DNA of 64,000 nt from Acidobacteria bacterium Mor1 (GTDB lineage Bacteria > Acidobacteriota > Polarisedimenticolia > Polarisedimenticolales > Polarisedimenticolaceae), in NCBI GenBank assembly GCA_001664505.1, contig CP011806.1, positions 3,884,815 to 3,948,814 of the forward strand. Direction: 5' to 3'. This document shows positions 1-7,207 of this stretch, piece by piece. The position numbers and the translations under genes are program-made. Numbering within the stretch: the stretch's first letter is position 1; each line of letters begins with the position of its first letter. The notes below the pieces were generated by a model that had not been told where the DNA came from, ran no database searches, and saw nothing but the letters and a program-made list of their open reading frames with translations.

Positions 1-1212
1 GTAGCTGTTGACGACGGTGTCGTTGGGCCCGTCGACGCCCAGGTAGAACACCAGGCCGCCCTCGGTGCTGTCGTCGAGCTGGCGGCTGCCCATCAGCAGG
101 CTGTTGCTGTGGATGCAGTCCAGGGTGTCGTCGAGGTCGACCTCGAGCATGTCGATCAGCGTGTCCTCGCGACTGTTGTAAAAGGTGTTGGAGTAGCTCG
201 TGGCGCCGGAGCAGCCAATGAGCGCCGCGCTTCCCAGCGCGTCGACGGTGCCGTCGGGGTTGCGGATCTCGACCACCGGCGTGCCGCTATGCAGGTTGAG
301 CATGATGCGGATGTCCGCCTTGTCCCAGTAGGTCTGGCCCGGAGTCGGGTCCAGCGCTTCGGGGGCCGGGATGGTGACTTCGTCGACGCCCATCTGGATC
401 ATGCCGTTCCAGGCGGTGACGTCGCTGTCCTGCACGTGGTAACGCTTGTTGCCCGAGGCACAGGAGGGCAGGGTCCGCAGCGACCCCGGGTCGATCACGT
501 TGACGTCCCGGGTCGAACAGGAGTCGTTGTTCTTACGGCCGCGGTAAAGGTCGCCGGTGGTGGTCACCTGGCCGTGGATGTTCAGCGCCGCGCCCGCCTG
601 CATGTACAGATCGCCGTTGACGTGGACCGGTCCCGCCAGGGTCATGGTCGGACCCGGCAGGATCTCCAGATCCTTGTTGTAGAACGCCGCGAACTGGAAG
701 AGCGGGACCAGGCGGCTCTTCAGCTGCATCTCCAGGATCGCTTCGGTGTCCTGGTCGCCGTTGTAGGCCACCGACGACAGGGTGTAGAGGTACTCCTGGG
801 CGTTGAGGTTCTGGTACGGCTCGCCCCGGGGAATCACGATCTGGCTCGGGTTTCCAGCGTCCTCGTTCACGTAGGTCTGGCTTCGGTGGTTCGACAGCGA
901 ATGCCACGAGCAGGCGAAGTCGTTGTAGCCCGCGTTGAATCCCTCGCACGGGGTACCGAATGCGGAATCCGGCCCGGGACCAGACGGCCGGTTGTAGCCG
1001 ATGAAGGTCGAGCGAATCGACTCGGCGCGGATGTTCAAGCCCGCCTCGGCGGCGTAGAACCCGCTGGAACTGTCGATGGTCGACTGGGTCGTGCTCATGT
1101 CGATCGAGGTCAGGGCAAAGTAGCCCACCAGCATCGACATCAGGAGCGCCATCAACAGCAGTACGGTGACGAGGGCAAAGCCCTGTTGGTCAGACGAAGG
1201 TGTGTGTTTCAT
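1..1212 (-). CDS. PilX-like type IV pilus assembly protein (partial, runs off left edge)
   Basis: An open frame of 404 codons runs from an ATG at 1212 to the window edge with no stop. The N-terminus is a short polar leader, then a prepilin-type segment QGFALVTVLLLMALL and a single hydrophobic helix, as in the PilX N-terminal family. The Glu at mature position 5 seen in major pilins is absent (Thr), which is common in this subfamily. The C-terminal part is a long polar region typical of Acidobacteria/Deltaproteobacteria-type PilX proteins, which are longer than Pseudomonas PilX. It is last in sight of a minus-strand run FimT-PilV-PilW-PilX, spaced 8 bases from the pilW-like stop. In known operons a PilY1 adhesin gene often follows, which would lie outside the window. 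The role is inferred: a minor pilin that primes pilus assembly at the inner membrane. Confidence 0.75.
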   Translation of the reverse strand, partial: MKHTPSSDQQGFALVTVLLLMALLMSMLVGYFALTSIDMSTTQSTIDSSSGFYAAEAGLNIRAESIRSTFIGYNRPSGPGPDSAFGTPCEGFNAGYNDFACSWHSLSNHRSQTYVNEDAGNPSQIVIPRGEPYQNLNAQEYLYTLSSVAYNGDQDTEAILEMQLKSRLVPLFQFAAFYNKDLEILPGPTMTLAGPVHVNGDLYMQAGAALNIHGQVTTTGDLYRGRKNNDSCSTRDVNVIDPGSLRTLPSCASGNKRYHVQDSDVTAWNGMIQMGVDEVTIPAPEALDPTPGQTYWDKADIRIMLNLHSGTPVVEIRNPDGTVDALGSAALIGCSGATSYSNTFYNSREDTLIDMLEVDLDDTLDCIHSNSLLMGSRQLDDSTEGGLVFYLGVDGPNDTVVNSY

Positions 1213-1220
1213 CGGACACC

Positions 1221-2150
1221 TCACTGCGAGAGGACGTTTCTCGGGAAGTAGCGGGAAGAGAGCGCACGGTCCATGGTCCGGTCCATGAACGTGCTGCGGC
1301 CACTCAGGTTGACCTCGATGGCCTCGAGGTTGGACCAGTCGTCGGCTGCGGCCAGGGCAGTCTGGATCGTGCCGTCCTGGAAGATCGCCCGCAGCTGGAA
1401 GTCGACGACGTCGTCCACCAGGCTGAACGGCGATCCGGAGCCGTTGATGTCCATCTCGAGAATCCCGCCGCTCAGGCTGAACTCCCGTTCTTCCATCACG
1501 TAGACCCGGGCCGAGTCGCTGGCCAGGTAGTCGTTGGTCCAGGTGCCCGAACTGGAGCGGTCCAGGTGATAGGCGGCGGCGTCCTCTCCATCGAACTCGA
1601 AGAACTCTCCGAGCCGGGTGGTCGGGTTGTAGATGTAGGCGGTCATGGTGCCGCCGGCGGCGATACGCTCGGCGCGCCAGTTGCCCAGGTTGTCCGCCCA
1701 CCCGTCGGTGTTGGTGTCGGCGACGGGGTCGCAGCCGGCGGGGATGGTGCCGGTGGTCAGGGCGATGGTCACTTCGGCGGTCGAGGAGCCGGACGCGATG
1801 TCGACACAGACCGGCAACACGTCGTCGGCCAGGTTGCGGCGAACGACCAGGGTATCCGCGGCGCCCGAGGCGCCGTCCCGGATCTCCAGCGCCGGCACGT
1901 CGGCGGGGAGCCGCTCGCCGGCCTGGCGGATGTCGATGCCGACCAGGTCCATGCCGCTACGCAGGTTCTGGTTCAGGGTCGTGCGGTTCTGGTCCGAACG
2001 GAGCGTGGTCCGGCTGGACATACTGATCGTCAGACCCGCCGCCATGATCAGCAGCAGGATCACCATCGCGACGAGCAGCTCGACCAGCGAGAAACCGGAG
2101 CTACTTGAGTTCGGTGTAGACCGTCTCGGTTTTGTACAGGGTTTCGCCAT
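1221..2150 (-). CDS. PilW-like minor pilin
   Basis: 309 aa. The class III signal is clear: a 19-residue polar leader ending SSSSG, then FSLVELLVAMVILLLIM with Glu at mature position 5, so PilD-type processing and N-methylation are expected. The long C-terminal beta-rich head contains Cys residues and no other recognisable domain. This matches the PilW family of type IV pilus minor pilins. The ATG at 2150 has GAGG about 8-9 bases upstream and lies inside the end of the pilV-like gene (50-base overlap), so translation is probably coupled. Confidence is high for a prepilin and moderate for the specific PilW label. Confidence 0.78.
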   Translation of the reverse strand: MAKPCTKPRRSTPNSSSSGFSLVELLVAMVILLLIMAAGLTISMSSRTTLRSDQNRTTLNQNLRSGMDLVGIDIRQAGERLPADVPALEIRDGASGAADTLVVRRNLADDVLPVCVDIASGSSTAEVTIALTTGTIPAGCDPVADTNTDGWADNLGNWRAERIAAGGTMTAYIYNPTTRLGEFFEFDGEDAAAYHLDRSSSGTWTNDYLASDSARVYVMEEREFSLSGGILEMDINGSGSPFSLVDDVVDFQLRAIFQDGTIQTALAAADDWSNLEAIEVNLSGRSTFMDRTMDRALSSRYFPRNVLSQ

Positions 2151-2535
2151 TGAAGGTCACCTCGAGGCTCAGATGCCGGCTGTTCGTTCCGCAGAGACTG
2201 GTATCGGCGCAGTAGGTCGTCGTCGCTCTGAAGTCGCGATCGTCGACGGTGATCGTCTCCGAGGTAGCGCCCGTGGTCGGCATGAGTGTCGGATTGGACA
2301 GCCGATGGCGCTCCATCGCCTGCTGCCCCGCTTGCACCGCCCCGGTACGGATCTCGTTTCGCGTGTTGACGTCGGTATAGGCCAGGAAGCTCGGGACGAT
2401 GCCGGCCACGACGACCCCGAGGATCAGGATCGACACCAGGGCCTCGACCAGCGAACTTCCGCGCTCACCGCGGAATGTCTCGCTCGAGCGCATCGCGCAG
2501 CAGGCGGCCGGCCCCTTCCCGTCGCGCCGGATCAC
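2101..2535 (-). CDS. PilV-like minor pilin
   Basis: 144 aa with a prepilin motif: a charged leader ending GERG, then SSLVEALVSILILGVVVAG, with Glu at mature position 5 and the EALVSI core typical of PilV. The GTG start at 2535 overlaps the upstream FimT-like stop by four bases (GTGA), so it is probably translationally coupled. An internal ATG at 2493 would give a more usual 12-residue leader and is a credible alternative. The mature head is short. It is a predicted inner-membrane pseudopilin that joins the priming complex of the type IV pilus together with the neighbouring PilW- and PilX-like proteins. Confidence 0.77.
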   Translation of the reverse strand: MIRRDGKGPAACCAMRSSETFRGERGSSLVEALVSILILGVVVAGIVPSFLAYTDVNTRNEIRTGAVQAGQQAMERHRLSNPTLMPTTGATSETITVDDRDFRATTTYCADTSLCGTNSRHLSLEVTFNGETLYKTETVYTELK

Positions 2536-2990
2536 GGCAGCACCCGCGTCGTGCCACCCAGCAGCACCTGAATCTGCTTGTAGCCCTGGCCGCTCTCGTA
2601 GAGCTCCACGGTGGTGTTGGTGCTCGTCATGCCGCGGGCACTGAAGCAGACGCTCCAGCCGGTGCTGGTGTAGGTCACCCCGTTGGGCAGGTCGACACCC
2701 ATCGAGGCGTCGGCGGTCCAGGTGGTGCCGGTGCAGCTGTCCGAGGTCTCGGCGACGAGCTCGGTGCTCGAAGTCGGGCGAACCCGGTAGGCCGAAGTGG
2801 TGGCGATGGCGCTTGAACGGGACTGGCGCAGAAAACTCTCGGTCAACGCCAGGCCGTTCTCCATCTTGCCCTCGAACGGCGTCAGGTAGAGCGCGGAGAT
2901 GCCGAGGGTCACCGCCAGGACCGCAAGGGTCGCAAGCAGTTCCACCAGGGTCAGTCCGGCGCTACCGGAGAACTTCTTGGGATGAGTCAT
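2532..2990 (-). CDS. FimT/GspH-like pseudopilin
   Basis: 152 aa from the ATG at 2990, which has GGAG six bases upstream; a longer frame to 3017 has no such signal. The sequence shows a prepilin leader ending SGSAG, then LTLVELLATLAVLAVTLGI with Glu at mature position 5. A beta-rich head with paired cysteines follows. Length and position, first in a minor-pilin operon, fit FimT/FimU or GspH. FimT proteins are minor pilins, and in some species they bind DNA during natural transformation; nothing here proves DNA binding. The gene starts the operon, and a roughly 235-base spacer separates it from the upstream patatin gene. Confidence 0.75.
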   Translation of the reverse strand: MTHPKKFSGSAGLTLVELLATLAVLAVTLGISALYLTPFEGKMENGLALTESFLRQSRSSAIATTSAYRVRPTSSTELVAETSDSCTGTTWTADASMGVDLPNGVTYTSTGWSVCFSARGMTSTNTTVELYESGQGYKQIQVLLGGTTRVLP

Positions 2991-3158
2991 CTCGGGCTCC
3001 ACGACCCGGCCGCGCACCCCGAAGGCCGACCGGTGTCTTATCCATCCACGTCAAGGTTGTTTGCGGAAAAGGAGGGATCAATAGCCCGAAACGTAAGTCT
3101 GTATATGTAAAGTGTCACACGGTTGAGATCTAGAAGAATGCGGGGCCCGGACCTGCCG

Positions 3159-3184
3159 AAAACCCCGACAGATGCCATCCGGGG
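3159..3184 (-). terminator. Possible intrinsic terminator after the patatin/phasin operon
   Basis: On the minus strand, 42 bases past the patatin stop, CCCCG and CGGGG arms (3163-3167 and 3180-3184) enclose a segment that can itself pair (GATG/CATC). They are followed by TTTT. A pyrimidine-rich T tract lies between the gene and the hairpin. The stem is short, so this is only a moderate call. Confidence 0.45.
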
Positions 3185-3225
3185 CGCTCAAAAAAAGAGA
3201 AGAAAAAGGCGGGATTACGGCCCGA

Positions 3226-4425
3226 TCAGGACTCGCCGAGCAGGGATTCCAGCCGCGTAAGGGCCTCGTCGAGCCGGCGGGTGACCGGCAGCGGATCCAT
3301 GGAGAGCTGGTCCCAGACGCTGCGATCGGGGTCGTCGAGCACCGAGTCCCGCAGTTTGAGGCCGTGTTGCTCGAGCACCGGTCCGATCTCGTGCCGCCGC
3401 TCCCGCAGGTTGCGCCGGGTCGAGAGGTAGGCGTGCTCGCAGACCGCCTTGCGGGTTGAGAACCGGAAGATGTTGGCCAGCGCCATCCGGTAGTCATCCT
3501 TCTCCGGTTCGAACAGCAGGACCGATTGGCCGGGGAAGCGGGGCTCGTAGGTCGCCAGGCCGGCCTGGAGCCGGGAGTAGATCAAGGTGCGGAAGGTCTG
3601 GGACAGCACCGTCGGCAGCCCGCGGTCGACGAGCTTGCCTCGCCGCATCGCGCCCTTCTCCACGGCGCGGACCGTATCCACCGGGACCAGCGGGTTGACG
3701 CACAGCAGCAGGTCGACGTCCGCGTCGAGCGCTACCGAGGCGTGGAGCGTCTTGAGCAGCACGCCGTCGAGGTAGTGGCGTCCGTCGATGGAGACCGGCG
3801 GGTAGATCGCTGGGATGGCGGTCGCCGCCTGGATGGCGGTGGAGATCGGCACGTGGTCGAAGCCCGGTTCGCCGAAGCGGACCGCTTCGCCGGAGTCGAG
3901 GTCGGTGGCGACCACGTAGAGCGGCCGCTCGAGCCGGCGGAAGTCGTCGGTGCGCCCGTCAGCGGTCAGCAGCTTCTGCACGTAGCGTCGGATCGGCTCG
4001 TTCTGGAACAGTCCGGTAGGGAGCGCGCGGGACAGCCGAGTGAGGGAATCCAGCAGCGTCTGGTCCGCCGAGGAGCCGGCGTAGTCGGCCAGCGCTTCCA
4101 GCAACAGTCGAGGAGCCCGGGCACCGCGCTTGACCATCTCGCCGATGGCCGGCGTGTAGAAGGTCGACGGATGAACCGGATGGTCCGCCGGATTGCGGCT
4201 CAGGAGCGAGCGGCAGAGTTCCTTGCTGTCGAGGCCGTTGGCCAGACAGGAGCAGAGGAACGCGCCGGCGCTTACGCCGACGTAGACATCCATCTGCGTC
4301 AGGTCGAGGCCCTCGATCGCCTCGTCCAGCGCCCTCAGCGCACCCAGCTCGTACACGCCTCCTTCAGGCCCGCCCCCGGCGAGGGCGAGACCGATCCGAG
4401 GCCGCTTGGGTGCTTCATTCGACAA
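3226..4425 (-). CDS. Patatin-like phospholipase in the phasin operon
   Basis: 399 aa. Patatin hallmarks are visible: a glycine-rich oxyanion loop LALAGGGPEGGVYELG near residue 12, the nucleophile elbow GVSAGAF (GxSxG), and the catalytic dyad Asp in YLDGVL. It is predicted to hydrolyse acyl esters of lipids by a Ser-Asp dyad. The start is inferred to be the TTG at 4425, five bases after GAGG and eight bases past the phasin stop; the frame upstream is an arginine-rich shadow of the phasin tail. No signal peptide is seen, so a cytoplasmic or granule location is likely. It is last in a phaR-phasin-phasin-lipase run. A role in granule or membrane lipid turnover, or polyester mobilisation, is inference only. 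Confidence 0.8.
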   Translation of the reverse strand: MSNEAPKRPRIGLALAGGGPEGGVYELGALRALDEAIEGLDLTQMDVYVGVSAGAFLCSCLANGLDSKELCRSLLSRNPADHPVHPSTFYTPAIGEMVKRGARAPRLLLEALADYAGSSADQTLLDSLTRLSRALPTGLFQNEPIRRYVQKLLTADGRTDDFRRLERPLYVVATDLDSGEAVRFGEPGFDHVPISTAIQAATAIPAIYPPVSIDGRHYLDGVLLKTLHASVALDADVDLLLCVNPLVPVDTVRAVEKGAMRRGKLVDRGLPTVLSQTFRTLIYSRLQAGLATYEPRFPGQSVLLFEPEKDDYRMALANIFRFSTRKAVCEHAYLSTRRNLRERRHEIGPVLEQHGLKLRDSVLDDPDRSVWDQLSMDPLPVTRRLDEALTRLESLLGES

Positions 4426-4432
4426 GGGCGCC

Positions 4433-4993
4433 TCAGGCTTTCTTCTTGCGCGTGGTCTTGGCCTTCGAAGCGGCCTTCTTGGCCGTCTTCTTGGCCGTCT
4501 TCGGGGTCGTCTTCCTGGCGCTCTTGCCGGCCTTCGAAGCGGATCTGGCCGTGGCCTTGGAGGACGCCTTGGCCGTCTTCTTGCGCACGCTCTTCTTCGC
4601 CGCCGCCTTGCGCGGGCGGGGTCCCGACGTCGCCGCATCGGCGGCCTGAGCCTCGAGGAGCCCCTGCAGTTTCTCGATGCGCTCGGTCAGCGCTTCGATC
4701 TCCCGGCGGGTCGGAACGCCGACCCGGTGCAGGGCGTCGGTCACGCGCTGGTCGAAGGCCTCCTCGACCTTGCCCATGGCTTTGCCGGCTTGCTGCCGCG
4801 CATCCCGGGCCTTGCGGGTTGCCGCGCCCACCGGATCCGGACCGTCGAAGGACTCACCCCGCTCCACCAGGTTGCGGAACAGCTTGCCGCCCTCTTCCTC
4901 GGCGGTGGCCAACGCGCCGAGTCCGGCCAGCCAGATACGGCCGGCGGATTCACGCAGTTCGCCCCCGAGGCGTTTCCTGGACTTCTCGCTCAT
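4433..4993 (-). CDS. PhaF-like phasin with histone H1-like tail
   Basis: 186 aa in two parts. Residues 1 to about 120 are a phasin-family amphipathic helical region (LAGLGALATAEEEGGKLF, then HRVGVPTRREIEALTERIEKL). The C-terminal third is a Lys/Ala-rich histone H1-like tail (AAKKSVRKKTAK style). This is the architecture of PhaF, which coats polyhydroxyalkanoate granules and binds nucleoid DNA so that granules segregate at division. The ATG at 4993 has GGAGG five bases upstream. It lies between a shorter phasin and the patatin gene in one minus-strand operon. The tail binding DNA is expected from family knowledge, not shown here. Confidence 0.85.
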   Translation of the reverse strand: MSEKSRKRLGGELRESAGRIWLAGLGALATAEEEGGKLFRNLVERGESFDGPDPVGAATRKARDARQQAGKAMGKVEEAFDQRVTDALHRVGVPTRREIEALTERIEKLQGLLEAQAADAATSGPRPRKAAAKKSVRKKTAKASSKATARSASKAGKSARKTTPKTAKKTAKKAASKAKTTRKKKA

Positions 4994-5044
4994 GAGGTCC
5001 TCCTTCGATCCGGTCGTGGTTCGATGCCGTTTGGCGGAGCAGGG

Positions 5045-5398
5045 CTAGTTGCCCATCTCCTCGACCTTCTTGTTCAGGGTCTCGACCCGCGCGATCAGAT
5101 CCTGGATCTGGTCGCTGCTCGGCACGCCGAAGCGGTTGAGGGTGGCGCGGGTGGTGTCCTTGACGCCCTGATCGACCTTGTCGCTGACGGTCTTGACCTG
5201 CTCGACGACGGTGTCGAAGCTCTTCTCGACCATGGTCACGTCGTTCTCGTCCCGGTTCTTACCCTTGGCGACCAGATCGTCGAAGGTGTTGCGGGCGGTC
5301 TTCTCGACGGTGGAGAGCACACCCAGTCCGGCGAACCAGAGGTTCTTGCCGGTGTCTTCGATCGTTTCACGGACCTGCTTGTAATCGACTTTCATCAT
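5045..5398 (-). CDS. PhaI-like phasin
   Basis: 117 aa, wholly the phasin_2/PhaI-type helical domain: NLWFAGLGVLSTVEKTARNTFDDLV near the N-terminus, then a heptad-rich segment ending RFGVPSSDQIQDLIARVETLNKKVEEM. It parallels the N-terminal domain of the neighbouring PhaF-like protein, so the two are probably paralogues that can hetero-oligomerise on PHA granules. The ATG at 5398 overlaps the phaR stop and has GGGAG at a suitable distance; a GTG one codon upstream is also possible. No PHA synthase gene is in this window. Confidence 0.85.
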   Translation of the reverse strand: MMKVDYKQVRETIEDTGKNLWFAGLGVLSTVEKTARNTFDDLVAKGKNRDENDVTMVEKSFDTVVEQVKTVSDKVDQGVKDTTRATLNRFGVPSSDQIQDLIARVETLNKKVEEMGN

Positions 5399-5925
5399 CA
5401 CGCTTCTCCCTTGTCGGACCCCGCGACGCTGGCGGTGGACCGGGATTCATCTTCTTGCTCGTCTTCGGATCGTCCGGTGTCCCCGGACGCGGCTTGTTCT
5501 TCTTCGTCGAACCGGCGGCGCGCCTCGACCTGGGCCAGGGCGGTCTCGAGCTCGTCGAGACGGTCGCGAAGTCGAGAGGTCTCTTCGCGGATCTTCTTCA
5601 CCGGCCCGATGCGGTCGACCGAGGCGCGGAGCAGCAGGTCGACGCCGCTCTGCAGCTGGCCGACACCGGTCTGCACCACCTCTTCGCCCCTGCGGATCAG
5701 CTCGTGCAGCACGTCCTTTGGCAGGAACGAACTGTTGCGCCGGCCCTGCTCCGAGATGATCTGGATCAGGGTCGCCGCGGTCACGTCCTCGGAGGTCGTG
5801 TTGTCGACCACCTTGATCTGCTGCCCTTCACGGATCCAGCCCGCCATTTCGTCGAGGCTGACGTAGCGGCTCTCCTCGGTGTCGTAGAGCTTGCGGCTTC
5901 CGTAGCGTTTTACGAGTCGGATCAC
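5398..5925 (-). CDS. phaR: PhaR polyhydroxyalkanoate synthesis repressor
   Basis: 175 aa from a GTG at 5925 with GAGAGG five bases upstream; longer readings from ATGs at 5946 or 6045 lack this signal and would run into the operator. The N-terminal PHB/PHA accumulation regulator DNA-binding domain is plain: IRLVKRYGSRKLYDTEESRYVSL, then a PHB_acc motif ending DVTAATLIQIISEQ. The C-terminus is a coiled coil and an acidic low-complexity tail. PhaR represses phasin genes, and often itself, until it is titrated onto nascent PHA granules. Here it heads an operon with two phasins, and repeated palindromes lie just upstream, consistent with autoregulation. Confidence 0.9.
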   Translation of the reverse strand: MIRLVKRYGSRKLYDTEESRYVSLDEMAGWIREGQQIKVVDNTTSEDVTAATLIQIISEQGRRNSSFLPKDVLHELIRRGEEVVQTGVGQLQSGVDLLLRASVDRIGPVKKIREETSRLRDRLDELETALAQVEARRRFDEEEQAASGDTGRSEDEQEDESRSTASVAGSDKGEA

Positions 5926-5939
5926 GGGCACCTCTCTTT

Positions 5940-6016
5940 GCCGCATTGCGGCGAACACACCCTTATTGATAACGCGCTGCGGCATGGTTGGCAAGGTCGC
6001 TTTGCCGCATTGCGGC
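5940..6016 (-). promoter_or_regulatory. Paired 13-bp palindromes upstream of phaR (probable PhaR operators)
   Basis: The identical palindrome GCCGCATTGCGGC occurs at 5940-5952 and 6004-6016, 64 bases apart. It is preceded by TT both times on the plus strand. A related palindrome TTTGCGGCAAA lies at 6065-6075. The first copy ends 14 bases upstream of the phaR start, and the second sits beside an AT-rich stretch (6017-6060) that looks promoter-like. Described PhaR sites are rich in TTGC/TGC and GCA half-sites, which these contain. Binding is inferred. Confidence 0.65.
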
Positions 6017-6148
6017 AGAAATAAGTTAAGTATATTTATTTGCAATAAGTTAAATTCATGACAATTTGCGGCAAAGGGAGTCCGGATACCCCGATGAGGC
6101 CCGATTTTGCCGCGGTGGGACGAGGCGCCGGCGGCGGCCTCGGAGGGC

Positions 6149-7207
6149 TCAGTCCGCCATGGATTGCCGCAGCCGGTCGTCGAGCAGCCGTCCGACCCGC
6201 TCGATCTCCGCCAGGGCCGAGGGCTCCTCGGGCAGCAGGGGCAGATGCACCGGGGGCCGCCCGGGGAGCAGCGCGGTCAGCTCGTCGAGGCCTTCCCGGT
6301 CCCGGCGCCCGAGCCATTGGAACAGCTCGGCGTCCCCTTCCGTCGCCGTTCCGGAGAAGTCCGGGTGGACCCGGTTCACGATCAGCGGCCCCACCCGGTA
6401 GCCGGCCTCCTCGAGCTTGCGGGCGAAGAACAGGGTCTCGGCGATCCGTTCCCGGCCGGGGCCGGTGACCAGCAGGAACAGGGTGCGCTCGGAGCGCAGC
6501 AACTGCTGAACCTCGATGGCCCGCCGGCGGAAGCCGTCGTAGAGCGGGACGAAGGCCTCGAAGAACTCGGCGACATCCCGCAGCAGGTCGAGGCCGACGA
6601 TCCGATCGAGGAAGCCCTCGACACTGCGGCCGACGAAGCCGAGACGGGAGGTGGGCTTGAGCCGGCCCTTGTCGTCGAACCAGCCGCGCATGGCCAGGCG
6701 GATCGCGCCGCTGTCGAGGAAGTCGACGATTCGTTGGGGGGCCTCGAGAAAGTCCAGGGCCTGGCGGGTCGGCGGGGTATCGAGGATCACGTGGCGGAAA
6801 CGTTCCTCCCGGGCGACCTCGTAGAGCCGTTCCACCGCCATGTACTCGAGCACTCCGCCGAGATTGCCGGCGAGGTGCTTGTAGAACCCGTTGCGCAGGA
6901 TGCGTTCTCGGGCCTCGTCGTCGGGAGCGTAGCGTTCGATCAAACGGTCGAAGGTGCGCTGGGCATCGAGCAGGCTGGCCCAGAGTTCTCCCGCTCGCTC
7001 GATCTCCACCTGCACCGGAGCGTCCCGGGCCTCCTCGCTGACACCGAGCGCATCCTTGAGCCGCAACGACGGATCGAAGGTCATGACCAGCGAGTCGCGG
7101 CCTGCCGCCGCGGCTTCGAGGCCGAGAGCGGCGGCGAGGGTCGTCTTGCCCACGCCGCCAGCGCCGACGACCACGATCAGCGGATGGTTGTCCAGCGCCG
7201 GGTTCAC
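6149..7207 (-). CDS. ArsA/Get3-family ATPase, second of a tandem pair
   Basis: 352 aa from a GTG at 7207 that overlaps the upstream gene's stop by four bases and has GGAG at about five bases. The P-loop near residues 12-20 reads GAGGVGKTT, so the signature lysine of the deviant Walker A motif (KGGxGKT) is replaced by Ala. Downstream it shows FDPSLRLKDAL and VILDTPPTRQALDF, the switch-like motifs of ArsA/Get3/TRC40 ATPases. It has no obvious hydrophobic client-binding insert. It is predicted to be a cytoplasmic ATPase forming a heterodimer with its neighbour. Paired ArsA-like ATPases are known in Actinobacteria, for example the Rv3679-Rv3680 complex of Mycobacterium. Function here is unknown. 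Confidence 0.82.
   Translation of the reverse strand: MNPALDNHPLIVVVGAGGVGKTTLAAALGLEAAAAGRDSLVMTFDPSLRLKDALGVSEEARDAPVQVEIERAGELWASLLDAQRTFDRLIERYAPDDEARERILRNGFYKHLAGNLGGVLEYMAVERLYEVAREERFRHVILDTPPTRQALDFLEAPQRIVDFLDSGAIRLAMRGWFDDKGRLKPTSRLGFVGRSVEGFLDRIVGLDLLRDVAEFFEAFVPLYDGFRRRAIEVQQLLRSERTLFLLVTGPGRERIAETLFFARKLEEAGYRVGPLIVNRVHPDFSGTATEGDAELFQWLGRRDREGLDELTALLPGRPPVHLPLLPEEPSALAEIERVGRLLDDRLRQSMAD

Noticed and set aside
3226-4638. Patatin start at 4638 with an arginine-rich N-terminus
   Set aside because: The first 71 residues overlap the Lys-rich phasin tail in another phase and look like a shadow; the TTG at 4425 has a good ribosome site.
5398-6045. PhaR start at 6045 or 5946
   Set aside because: Those starts place the palindromic operators inside the gene and lack ribosome sites; the GTG at 5925 has GAGAGG at five bases and matches the family N-terminus.
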